In this document: positions 1 to 8,345 of the stretch, one piece after another
Numbering within the stretch: position 1 is the first letter of the stretch
Layout of the letters: every line of letters begins with the position of its first letter
NCBI GenBank assembly: GCA_003427395.1
Contig: BFEA01000175.1
Coordinates: 1,393,287-1,415,871, forward strand
Reading direction: 5' to 3'
From: Chara braunii
Taxonomy: Eukaryota; Streptophyta; Charophyceae; Charales; Characeae
Length of the DNA stretch: 22,585 nucleotides
The notes under the pieces: model-generated
The model's database searches: none
The model's input: the letters and a program-made list of their open reading frames with translations, nothing else
Told to the model about the DNA's origin: nothing
Translations under genes and position numbers: made by a program

Positions 1-55
<55 letters not shown>
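1..55. repeat. (CA)n microsatellite at window start
   Basis: An uninterrupted CA dinucleotide run occupies the first 55 bases and probably continues outside the window. It lies inside the MCM6 intron that ends at 373. Confidence 0.97.
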
Positions 56-57
<2 letters not shown>

Positions 58-65
58 AAAATAGG

Positions 66-201
66 CATCGCGCACAGTGCGCACCTTGCACTGGTAGCGC
101 GTCCTCATGCGCTGCGCGCACGGCGCACCTCGTGCGCGTGCGCGCGCAGTGTCACCACGCGCATGCCGCACGGCGCAGCGCACCGCATCGCGCACCGCAA
201 G
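66..201. repeat. GCGC/GCAC-rich low-complexity tract
   Basis: The stretch is dominated by GCGCAC, GCGCGC and CGCACCGC words with alternating purine-pyrimidine character. It is much more CpG-rich than the rest of the intron. Short reading frames through it are Arg/Ala-rich and look spurious. Alternating GC/CA steps could favour Z-DNA, but that is inference. Confidence 0.7.
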
Positions 202-373
202 TATGATCCGAATACATTGGCAAGTCTGCTTCGACAGCTCTATCTGTCGAAGCCTTGAAGGTCTTTACTTTCCCAGCTGTCCTGCTAGCACTGACCCACA
301 CGCATAACAACGACGACATGATGTTTATATGTGACTTTGACATGTTGGTCTGTGTTTGCCTGTTTTTCAACAG

Positions 374-693
374 TGTGGATGCACAAGCCATTGATCTTGA
401 TATGGATACAGATGATTTGGAAAGGGAAGCTATCCCAGAGTATCTGGAGGAAGAAGGTCATGCCATGAATGGATCACAGGCAGGAGCTAGGCCATCAGCG
501 ACGGACAGGAGTGGACATCCAGAACGCAGCACCCAAGGTGGTAGCACCGAGAATGGACAGGGAGAATCCTCCGGAAAGGAGAAAGAGAAGAAGCCAGCAA
601 GGATGCAAGTTTCATTTGAGAAGTTCCAGCAGATCACAGACTCCCTTGTGATGAGATTAAGACAGCACGAAGAAGAGCAGGGTTCTGGTGGAG
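374..693 (+). CDS. MCM6: MCM6 exon (third from last): linker and start of C-terminal winged-helix domain
   Basis: This exon encodes part of the C-terminal region of MCM6, a subunit of the hexameric MCM2-7 replicative helicase that is loaded at origins in G1 and unwinds DNA in S phase in the nucleus. The exon follows a polypyrimidine tract and CAG (acceptor AG 372-373) and ends before GTGAGA (donor GT 694). It encodes about 106 codons in the frame of base 375. An acidic segment (DLDMDTDDLERE) comes first, then a Gly/Ser/Lys-rich low-complexity linker. The conserved start of the winged-helix domain follows (FEKFQQITDSLVMRLRQHEE), matching the plant MCM6 pattern. The last base is the first of a split codon completed by the next exon as GAT (Asp). 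The ATP-binding core lies upstream, outside the window. Identification rests on this block together with the next two exons. Confidence 0.92.
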
Positions 694-1756
694 GTGAGAT
701 GTTGCATGGGACCAGAAAGGAAATGGCGCACAGAACCGTAGTTCTTTCTCTTTTGCGTGTGTTATACTCTGTGGGGCAGACTATCCATGCGATATCAATC
801 TTCTCGTCCAGCTATCATTTGCGTAATCCAGAAACAAAAGAAAGAAAAAATATGTTTCCTCGATCTGTTTTCATTTATTTTGGCATGTGTTAGTTGCCAC
901 GTTTTCTGGAAGCAAAATGGGCAGCAACAAGGAAGGGAAAATTGGAAAATATCATTTAAATATGTCCTTGTCCCCCCCAGCACATCCTCGGCACAAAAAC
1001 TCTTTTGTTCACCTCGTATTTATCCTCCTCTGTGTGATTGTCATTGTCTGGCTTCTTCCCGTTCGCCACCACCCTTTCTGCTTCTGCAATGGGACAGGTC
1101 ACCCATCGCATCACATCATCGAATGGAGTTGGTGAGAATGCTCGACTCCTGAACCCCACCACCGGATATCGGTCCTAACATCACAGTTCGTGTAACTCTT
1201 GTGCGAAACTTTCTGCTCGACTTCCTTCCGAATGAAATACCGTGCAGACCAGGAATCTCAGTCCAGAATTGATTTTAAGAAGAACAAGTCGCAGGCGTGC
1301 CGCGGCAGGCCTTATGCCGTATGAGACCGAACGACCCCCCAAAAGCAGAAAAGACCCAAAAAACACATCAACCCGATTTTGCGCATTTGGTGAAGCATGC
1401 CAATTGGAACACAGGCTGTCCCATCTAAACACGGTGCGGGCCTTGCTTTTGATGGGCCCAGAGGGAGCGTCTTCCAAGACCCGCTCCTTCCTTCGATAGT
1501 TATACCAGAAGACCAGAGCCGGCCAGAAAGAATCAATGTCTGTATCCATGTGGCTGAGAGGCGCCGCATCAGTGCCCATGTGGCAGAGTTGTATCAGGGG
1601 ACATGTGCGGAACGAAGCAGGCTGGGCGGCACCATGTGGGCCGAGTCATCCACAGCGGACAGGGCGACACTATGTGGGTCAGTTAATATCGCACAGAACA
1701 TGCATCACCTTAATTTTGAGAGGCAGTGAGATGTGGAATTTAGAGAAGAATATATA

Positions 1757-2165
1757 GAATCAGGGCCTCGCTTTGGCACTCGTCAAATGTGTAAAATGTG
1801 AATGAATCTTCCAGCAGAACATGGTAAGATATACCACCATACCTTTCGTCCTGCATGTGGTGAGCAGCGCCCTCATGATTTATACCCTGGTTTGAAAAGG
1901 AAAAGTGAGAAAAAGGGTGCGGGAATCAGGGCCTCTCTCCACCACCCACCAAATGTGAAAAATGAGAATGAATCAACTGCTAGAACATGAAACGAAACAG
2001 AGAAGATTGCATGGCCCCTTCACAAGAAAGAAAAGGAAAAAAAAGAAAAAGATACTCCGCCATAATTTTGTCTTTTGTGCATGCGCAAAAGACCAAAATT
2101 ATGGCGGTGTATCTTTCTTTCCATGTTCTAGCGATAGCTCCATTCTCATTTTGCACCACCATATT
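1757..2165. repeat. Diverged direct repeat with a foldback hairpin
   Basis: A segment beginning GAATCAGGGCCT occurs at 1757 and again at 1923, followed in both by AAATGTG(A/T)AAAATG, GAATGAATC and (A/T)GAACATG. The second copy runs into a strong palindrome at about 2047-2116 centred on GCATGC, with arms containing CCGCCATAATTTTG and CAAAATTATGGCGG. Beyond it, 2116-2165 carries CATGTTCTAGCGATAGCTCC and ATTCTCATTTTGCACC, which are inverted relative to 1949-1990. The whole looks like a MITE-like or foldback element plus an older partial copy. No transposase is present. Confidence 0.75.
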
Positions 2166-2501
2166 TTGTCTTTCATTGCATCTGGTATGTACTTGTAGAC
2201 CCCGTGGGACTTGGTGTGTACTTGTATTTGAATTTTGAACGTATGGCGGAGGCGGACGGCATGAAGGAAAGCTTCGGGATGTATCTGACCGCCTTCACAA
2301 CCCGCTTAAAAAATAGAACCCCGAGGCCCTGTCACGCGGAAATGACGAACAGCGAAGGGAAAGAAAAAGAACGCCGTGGCGCCCATGTAGCGTCTTACGG
2401 GGCACAATCACAGCTCTGGACGTATCTGCCCGCGTTTACATGCGGACCTGGATACATCTGGTGTGCAACTCCAGATGCTTGATGGTATACGAGCCTTGAA
2501 A

Positions 2502-2851
2502 CGCTGAAACGACAAAATGCTGCCAAAGAAAAAAACGCAACTCCAATGTGGGCCTTGAACCCACGACTGCTGGCGCAAAACGACCCCGAGGGAAACGGGA
2601 AGAGAACGAAATGGCTCTGCAGTTCACAGCCTGTCCCGTGAGACAACCCCGTGGGACTTATTTTTCCGTGTGGGCCCGCTGAAACGACGAAATGCTGCCA
2701 AAGAAAAAAACGCAACTCCAATGTGGGCCTTGAACCCACGACTGCTGGCACAAAACGACCCCGAGGGAAACGGGAAGAGAACGAAACGGCTCTGCAGTTC
2801 ACAGGCTGTCCCGTGAGACAACCCCGTGGGACTTATTTTTCCGTGTGGGCC
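2502..2851. repeat. 175-bp tandem repeat, two copies
   Basis: Unit 1 (2502-2676) and unit 2 (2677-2851) differ at about four positions, so the duplication is recent. A third unit begins for only five bases (CGCTG at 2852). Each unit has an A-run, a tRNA T-arm-like palindrome and a CCCGTGAGACAACCCCGTGG segment. An older, diverged partial relative may lie near 2335-2400. Confidence 0.95.
2529..2564 (-). promoter_or_regulatory. tRNA T-arm / Pol III box B-like motif with downstream T7
   Basis: On the minus strand, 2564-2548 reads GTGGG-TTCAAGG-CCCAC. This is a perfect 5-bp stem and 7-base loop like a tRNA T-arm, and contains GGTTCAAGGCC, a good box B match. A run of seven T on the same strand follows at 2535-2529, which would serve as a Pol III terminator. 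The same arrangement recurs 175 bp on (2739-2723, T-run 2710-2704). I find no box A or matching 5' acceptor half, so this is a tRNA-3'-half relic or SINE fragment rather than a tRNA gene. Confidence 0.45.
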
Positions 2852-3370
2852 CGCTGGGAGTGTCTTCCGAGGACCGCCTTTCGCTTTAAGTGTTCATAGA
2901 AACTGTGAAGTTGAAAGTCAAGTTGTGAATGAAGCTCAAACCGTGTTCGAAGTTTTATTTTTTATATAATATGATAATAATGAATATAATCCATAATAAT
3001 AGGCTGCATCAACCTCCAGCAAAAGGTGTCTGCCAGTGCCCAAGGACTCCATGAAGATGGAAGAAGTCAAATGACCTCAAGGAGGATGACGATTGCCGGG
3101 CTCCAACGCACGCACGTAACAACACAAACACTTCAGACGCTCATTCCTGTCTCTAGAAAACCTTATTAGCGAATCTGTCCATTCAACTCTGTACTCCGTA
3201 TATCAGACACAATTTGTCAAAAACTGCGCCGGACTCTTCCCGTCTGGTAGTACCCAATTTCACCCAGATAGGTCATATGCTAAATTGTCACAAGGGGCTG
3301 AGTAGGTTCCAGAGATATTCAAGCGCATTAGCCTAGAGCCCGAGTCGCACCCCTTGCAGAATTACTCCTA

Positions 3371-3475
3371 CCGTCTTCACCCGAATAGAACGGCCGGTCA
3401 TTATAGCTGTATCTGGCACAACTTTCGGTCCAGATGCAGCGATACTGACCGGGCGTTCTATTCGGGTGAAGACGG
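3371..3475. mobile_element. Foldback/MITE-like element, copy 1 (30-bp terminal inverted repeats)
   Basis: The left arm 3371-3400 (starting CCGTCTTCACCCGAATAGAA) is complementary to the right arm 3446-3475 at 29 of 30 positions. The 45-bp centre pairs again: GCTGTATCTGG at 3406-3416 against CCAGATGCAGC at about 3430-3440, with one mismatch. The element can therefore fold almost completely. No clear target duplication is seen. It shares its terminal CCGTCTTC and (A/C)CCCGAA words and central words with the element at 3640-3751. Confidence 0.85.
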
Positions 3476-3638
3476 CAACCTAGAACCTTGAATTGTTCTT
3501 ATTCATATTCGTATTCCTTGTCTGCCTTATTAATAACTCCATCAGCTCTAAACTTACAGATCTACGTCTAACGAAATAACAGTATCCCAGATAATCAGAC
3601 ACAATTGCGTTATTGCACAGTGCTTGCAAACACAATCA

Positions 3639-3751
3639 ACTACCGTCTTCCCCCGAACATAACGCACCCTAAAAATGAATGTATGCAAGCTATATTTCCG
3701 GCCAGATAAAGCCAAAATGAGGGTGCGTCTTGTTCGGGGGAAGACGGTAGT
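3639..3751. mobile_element. Foldback/MITE-like element, copy 2 (about 32-bp terminal inverted repeats)
   Basis: The left arm 3640-3670 (CTACCGTCTTCCCCCGAACA onward) pairs with 3720-3750 at 29 of 31 positions, and flanking A/T at 3639/3751 extends the stem. The centre (AGCTATATTT ... CCAGATAAAGC) resembles the centre of copy 1. The inner arm sequences differ between copies (CCGGTCA versus GCACCCT), yet each copy stays self-complementary. Non-autonomous, with no coding capacity. Confidence 0.85.
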
Positions 3752-4500
3752 AGTCCTGCCAGTGGGACACTGTTCACTGCGAGGTTCCTTGCATGAACCT
3801 CCAGGCTACGGTCGCCTGAACACAAAGAAATTGCAAACTTACCCTTGTATTCAACTCCCGCAGATCTTGGAAATGGCCAAGACACCCCTCCAGAATCAAA
3901 TTTGCGGTGCCTGTCTCATGAGTCATGACGCTAATTGCACACAGACTCCCGTAGCAGAAGTTGGTTGCAACTTCAAAAATATGTCGTTATGGTGCACGCT
4001 TGAAGAACATGCGTGCATATATGTGGAGTCTGCACATGTGTCGTTAAAATTTTCAAATTGTTTTTTTTTTTCAAATTTTCACACTCTTGCCAATGTGTCG
4101 TTAAAACCTGGGTAGTCACCAATGATTGTTTTTCACAGGTCTCTAAAAATTAGTAAAAAATTAAAAAAAATAAAAATGCCTCCCAAATTTTTCAAGTGAG
4201 TAGGTGTGGTGTTGTATATATCCTGTGCTGGTGTCAATTTAGTAGGTACTAGGTGCAGCTAACAGCATAATTGTATTCTGTGAGGAGGCGTTGAATCTGG
4301 CTGAGCGCAGGAGACACTTCAAAGCTGCTGCGATGGGCTGACAAGCTGCTTGTTTGGGGTTACCAGGGTGTTTTATACTTATGTGTTTGTGTGGGCTTTG
4401 TGCACTTTGGGAACCAGTTCTTCTATTGTCAGCAGATGAAAGTGTGTTACACATGCAACGGATGAACTGACCAGCTTTGTTCGTTGACCATATTTTGCAG

Positions 4501-4631
4501 ATGGAGGAATTGCTGGAATGAAACAGGGCACCCTTCTGCAATGGTACATCGGCGAACAAAACAAGAAGGGGGTGTTTGCTAATGTTGAAGAGGTCGTTGA
4601 AGAGTACCGCCTCGTCCGCAATGTCATACAG
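4501..4631 (+). CDS. MCM6: MCM6 exon (second from last): winged-helix domain
   Basis: The exon is bounded by TTTTGCAG (4493-4500) and GTAAAG (4632 on). Its first two bases (AT) complete a GAT codon with the last base of the previous exon. The remaining 129 bases are 43 open codons ending ATA CAG in phase 0. The product contains GGIAGMKQGTLLQWYIGEQN and EEVVEEYRLVRNVIQ. This matches the conserved middle of the MCM6 C-terminal winged helix, which mediates Cdt1 binding in the human protein. Only this frame is open across the whole exon. It joins seamlessly to the exons at 374-693 and 8135-8344. Confidence 0.94.
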
Positions 4632-4660
4632 GTAAAGTCAACGATCCTGCCATGTTCTCG

Positions 4661-5135
4661 GTGAAAGGTTGGTGTTACGTTTGTGTTGCAGGTTTGGTCA
4701 TTGTCTGTGGTCTCTATTTGTGTTCCAGGTGAAGGGCAGACTCACACCTGTGTTCCACCCTCCTCTATGTCTGTGGTCTTTGTTTGGGTCCCTTTGTGAC
4801 CCAGGGTAATGTGTGTTTCCATGTTCCCAGTGAAAGGTTGGTGTTACATTTATGTTGCAGGTGTTGTCAATGTCTGTGGTGTCCATTCGTGTTCCTGGTG
4901 AAGGGCACACTCACACCTGTGTTCCACCCTCCTCTATGTCTGTGGTCTTTGTTTGGGTCCCTTTGTGCCCCAGGGTAATGTGTGTTTCCATGTTCGCAGT
5001 GAAAGGTTGGTGTTACATTTATCATTTATGTTGCAGGTGAAAGGTCAAATGTCTGTGGTGTCAATTCGTGTTCCAGGGGAAGGACACGCTCACACCTGTG
5101 TTCCACCACCTCCCTTTGTGCACCAGGTTAACGTG
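4661..5135. repeat. 169-bp tandem repeat, about 2.8 copies
   Basis: Units start at 4661, 4830 and 4999 with (G)TGAAAGGTTGGTGTTAC. Each contains TTGCAGGT, a TGTCTGTGGT word and CACACCTGTGTTCCACC. Unit 3 carries a small ATCATTT insertion near 5021 and diverges after about 5115. The repeat begins only 30 bp downstream of the 5' splice site. The TTGCAG words resemble splice acceptors, but no conserved reading frame links the copies. Confidence 0.92.
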
Positions 5136-5407
5136 TGTCCACATTTGTGCTTCCCGATAAGGTGTGGGCTCTATGTGCAGTATCTGGATATATCACACTT
5201 GCGGTTGTGTGCCGACGCCGACCACATGTGGTGCACGGTGCATGGTTCACGCCGCATGGCCGAAAGAAAACGGGGCGTGGGTTGGTACCCCCCCTCGCCC
5301 TTCACCAAAGAAAATCTAAACAGACTTTAGCAATTTCTTTTTTGGGCCTTTGCACCAACAGGCGTCCAATGTGTTTTAAACTGTTTTTTGCATCCTGGAT
5401 GTAGACA

Positions 5408-5910
5408 AGCGACCTTTCAGGTCAGATACAGTCATGAAGAGTGTGCTTTTTTTCCGCTCGTGGGAACTAACCATTGTGTCCTCGAACCAGGCCTTTGTGT
5501 ACAGAAGAAAAAGGAAAAACAGAAAGTAATCTTTGAATCTTTCTCAACACCAGGCGCCCTCACCATGACTGTATTGGGCCTGAAATGTCTCTTATATACA
5601 TTAGAGGACACAACGCTCCCTCACTCATTTTGTGAACTTCAACGGAGCAGTGTTAGTATACTATCTCCAATATATAGGACCTATCTTTGAAGTCGGGTAC
5701 AGTCGTGATTAGCTTGCTTTCTGCTGTCAGAAACTGGCCATTATGTTCGGATGGGTCCGTTGTGTACAAAAAAAAAAGGAAAAAGAAAGAAACAGAAGGT
5801 AAAAAAATCTTACTGAACACCACACCCCCTCATCATGAATGTATCTGGCCTGAAAGGTATCTTGTATGCATTCGAGGACACAGCAGCCCTTCATCGAAGT
5901 TCACAATGAT
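5408..5910. repeat. Diverged 271-bp direct duplication
   Basis: Copy 1 (about 5408-5640) and copy 2 (about 5676-5910) share an ordered series of words: ACAGTC(A/G)TGA, TGTGTACA(G/A)AA followed by an A-rich tract, and CATGA(C/A)TGTAT(T/C)(G/T)GGCCTGAAA. The series ends in (T/G)CATT(A/C)GAGGACACA. Divergence is clearly older than in the other tandem repeats of the window. Confidence 0.8.
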
Positions 5911-5915
5911 ACACT

Positions 5916-5935
5916 CCTCCCCCCCCCCCCCCANC
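5916..5935. other. C homopolymer with an unresolved base
   Basis: A C-run ends in CCAN at 5934, one of three single N bases (5934, 7021, 17803). All three lie in low-complexity runs, so they look like sequencing or assembly uncertainty. Confidence 0.85.
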
Positions 5936-6291
5936 CTGAAAAACTTTGAAAAGCAAAAAAGAGCCCAGATTTGGGCTACTTTCGGTGGGTACAGAAATGC
6001 CCCACTGATTTGGGGGCAAAAAAAAAAGGAACGTTCCTGGACTTCTGACATGCCCAGGCTGACCTTGCAAGTGGCCCGGCTGCCGGGTCGCGTCACGATT
6101 AAATGATTGTGATGTTGTCACGAAATCGCCATTTCATTGTTGTATTGTGAATGGTGCAAGACCCACCATTCTTGTGTACTTTATAGCATCGGATCGACAC
6201 ACACACGTTTGCCTTCCAGCACACCTGCACCTTATTTTTTTGTCCGTCCTCTTGGTGATGCCCTTCATACACATTTAGTAGTTCCATACAG

Positions 6292-6371
6292 TGGGAAAGG
6301 AGAGAAAGGGGAGGGAAGGAGGGGGGAAGAGGAGAGTGGAGGGAGGAGAAGAGCAGCAGGGGAGAGAGGAA
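6292..6371. repeat. Purine-rich (GGA/GGGA) tract
   Basis: The tract is almost pure G+A for about 80 bases, with several GGGG and GGGA blocks. It could form a triplex or G-quadruplex on the coding strand of the intron. It has no coding meaning. Confidence 0.75.
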
Positions 6372-6864
6372 CCTCATCGGCTCTTCAACACTCACCTGCA
6401 GAGGAGACTACTGGCAGAGACTTGCACAAGTGGGCAGTCGCAGTTCGGCCTGCAGAGGAAAATGAGCTGAGGACCGGGCATGACCTTGGAAGGGATTGTG
6501 GCCTGTGGGGGCATGACATCCAATTTTTGCAGTTGCAAATACTGCATCGAATGGTGAGGCGAGAGGCAGGTCATCATAGGTCTGAAAACAAAGATTTGCA
6601 TAGCTATATACCGGGTATACGCCCAACATGTTTGCAACACATCGAATGCTGATCACATGCTACCGCAATGTCAGGGAGGTCGTCCCAGTGCACCACTGAG
6701 CGAGTTTCTTGGGATTCCGCAGAGGCAGAGCCTGTCCGTGGACAACCGACGACTCGGATGGATCCAAAAGGTAGAAATGTTTGGCTGTTGGAAAAGCCGT
6801 TTTGCCACTGCTTGTCCTGAAGGCGATAACTGTTGAGCACAGCAGACTGCCGGCGGTTTGTGTG

Positions 6865-6929
6865 AGAGTCTGTTTTCAACTGCAGGCTGCCGTTTCTGTT
6901 CGTTGCCGGGCAGCCTATAGTTGAAAACA

Positions 6930-6935
<6 letters not shown>
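6865..6935. repeat. 71-bp hairpin abutting the (CT)n tract
   Basis: AGAGTCTGTTTTCAACT (6865-6881) pairs perfectly over 17 bp with 6919-6935. A second inner stem, GGCTGCC (6885-6891) with GGCAGCC (6909-6915), is also perfect. The right arm runs directly into the CT microsatellite, so the hairpin end and the repeat start coincide. Confidence 0.85.
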
Positions 6936-7020
<85 letters not shown>

Positions 7021-7021
7021 N

Positions 7022-7116
<95 letters not shown>
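6931..7116. repeat. Compound (CT)n-(CA)n microsatellite
   Basis: CT dinucleotides run from 6931 to about 7073 with one N at 7021, then a CGCTC interruption, then (CA)n at 7077-7116. The length across the N is probably collapsed or uncertain. Reading frames through it give Ser-Leu or Arg-Glu repeats and are spurious. Confidence 0.97.
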
Positions 7117-7117
<1 letters not shown>

Positions 7118-7785
7118 CTGGATGTGGAAGACTCAATTACAGTTGCAGCCCAATGAAGTACAGCATTCACATGGGACACGAACGGAGAGGATGTGGCGGA
7201 TGATGGTGGCATTGGGGATAGTCCATGCAGTAAAGACATGTAGTCTCCGTGAGTCCCATGATCGCTTCGGCTGTGCATGTGTGTGTGTAAATTGTGACCT
7301 TAACTGCCCGAATTCAACCCAGATGAGTAGATCCAAAATTAAAGCAGCTTCACCTCTATAGCCGACACAAAGCACACTAAAGATGGGTAAATCCAATATT
7401 CAACCAGTTTTACCTCTATGGCCATCAACATGAAGGGGATGATGAAGCACAATTTTCTTTGCTATCTTTACCGAGGCTTTCCTTTTTGGGTATCCCTTTT
7501 ATTTCTTTTTGGAGCTCCCCTTTTACTGTGCCTCTAAGGTACAAGGCTTGCCACGTTGGTTGTGGTTGAGTGCAAGCTGCCCACATACCCGTGTGCCATA
7601 ATGGCCAACTTGCCGCCTATGAAAGGAGGCAGAGTAAATTGGGAGGTATACTCCTGTTCAGTTTTCATCAGATCTTCAGCTTATCTGTTGTCCTAATGAT
7701 GCCCATACATATGTGTGCTTGCGTGTGTGTGTGGTGCTATGCACGGAAAAAAGGAAGGGGGTAATGTACAGAAATAATGAAGGCA

Positions 7786-7848
<63 letters not shown>
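7786..7848. repeat. Compound (GT)n-(GA)n microsatellite
   Basis: GT dinucleotides (7786-7809) pass directly into AG dinucleotides (7810-7848) and then a GGAGGGGGG block. Confidence 0.95.
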
Positions 7849-7851
<3 letters not shown>

Positions 7852-8134
7852 GGGGGATGCCTATTACGAGGAGAAATCTATTTCATTTGATGTGAACTGT
7901 TAAGGAGATGGTCAGTTTGTTCCGTTCTTGTTCAACTCAGTGTGTTTAATAATTTAATTTATTAATTTTATTCAGTAGTTGCTTCAGTTGTGTTGATCTA
8001 TGCTGGGTGTGCATGTCATTGGATGTGAACAGTTAAGGAGAGGGCCATCTTGTTTCATTCTTGGTTAACTCAGTGTGGTTCATTTGTTCAATACTTGCTC
8101 CTGCTGTGTTGGTGTATACTGGCTGTGCATGCAG

Positions 8135-8344
8135 CACTTGATAAAGAGAGAGGGAGTCCTGATTGTCCTTCATGATGGCTCACAACCTGATGCCCAAGCT
8201 TCCAGCCAAGCTGATGCCAGTCAGGCCCCTGAAACTGCTGTCGACGGTGCAGATGCTCCTACTGGAGCTCAAACTGGTGCTCATGGGAAATCATCCATAG
8301 AGGACAGAGTGCTGGCTGTGAATCCAAACTATGTTGTTGAGTAA
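8135..8344 (+). CDS. MCM6: MCM6 last exon with stop codon
   Basis: The exon follows TGCATGCAG and stays in phase 0 with the previous exon (…ATA CAG | CAC TTG ATA). It encodes 69 residues and ends at TAA 8342-8344. It begins HLIKREGVLIVLHDG, the last helix and beta-wing of the winged-helix domain. An Ala/Gln/Thr/Gly-rich low-complexity insert of about 35 residues follows. The protein ends SIEDRVLAVNPNYVVE, the characteristic MCM6 C-terminus (RxLAV.PNYVI/V-E/D in plants, VVNPNY in animals). This terminal block excludes other MCM paralogues. The low-complexity insert makes this C-tail longer than I would expect for land plants, which is a family-knowledge judgement. Confidence 0.95.
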   Translation, partial: HLIKREGVLIVLHDGSQPDAQASSQADASQAPETAVDGADAPTGAQTGAHGKSSIEDRVLAVNPNYVVE

Positions 8345-8345
8345 A

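Larger units (their letters stand above)
694..4500 (+). other. MCM6: MCM6 intron, 3807 bp, repeat-filled
   Basis: The intron runs from GTGAGA to TATTTTGCAG. The donor leaves one base of a codon and the acceptor supplies two, so the phases agree. It contains no convincing gene. What I see: foldback repeats (1757-2165), a two-copy 175-bp tandem repeat (2502-2851), two related hairpin elements (3371-3475 and 3640-3751), three ATGTCGTTA-type short direct repeats near 3980-4106, and AT-rich DNA near 2950-3000 and 4140-4180. Short open frames inside it (for example 1181-1579 minus and 3675-4115 plus) have no recognisable domain. Confidence 0.9.
4632..8134 (+). other. MCM6: MCM6 last intron, 3503 bp, repeat-filled
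   Basis: The intron runs from GTAAAG to TGCATGCAG, phase 0 on both sides. It contains a 169-bp tandem repeat, a 271-bp diverged duplication, purine-rich DNA, a 17-bp-stem hairpin beside a (CT)n/(CA)n tract, and (GT)n(GA)n. A related pair of segments at about 7879-7950 and 8016-8085 shares GTGAACAGTTAAGGAGA-like words. Between them (about 5911-6290, 6372-6860, 7117-7785) I see no gene or RNA. Confidence 0.9.

Noticed and set aside
255-893. A single 212-residue ORF covering the MCM6 exon
   Set aside because: Only 374-693 has MCM6 character. The parts before the acceptor and after the GTGAGA donor are intron sequence read through.
1181-1579. A 132-residue minus-strand ORF in the MCM6 intron
   Set aside because: No recognisable domain, competing open frames on the other strand, and no splice support.
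2548-2739. Two functional tRNA genes on the minus strand
   Set aside because: Only the T-arm and 3' side are present; no 5' acceptor, D-arm or anticodon arm could be found.
4661-5135. CRISPR-like array of regular repeats
   Set aside because: The units are contiguous 169-bp tandem copies in a eukaryotic intron, with no short repeat and unique spacer pattern.
6604-7278. A 224-residue minus-strand ORF
   Set aside because: Its length comes from the (GA)n and (GT)n microsatellite, which stays open in most frames, and the flanks have no motif.
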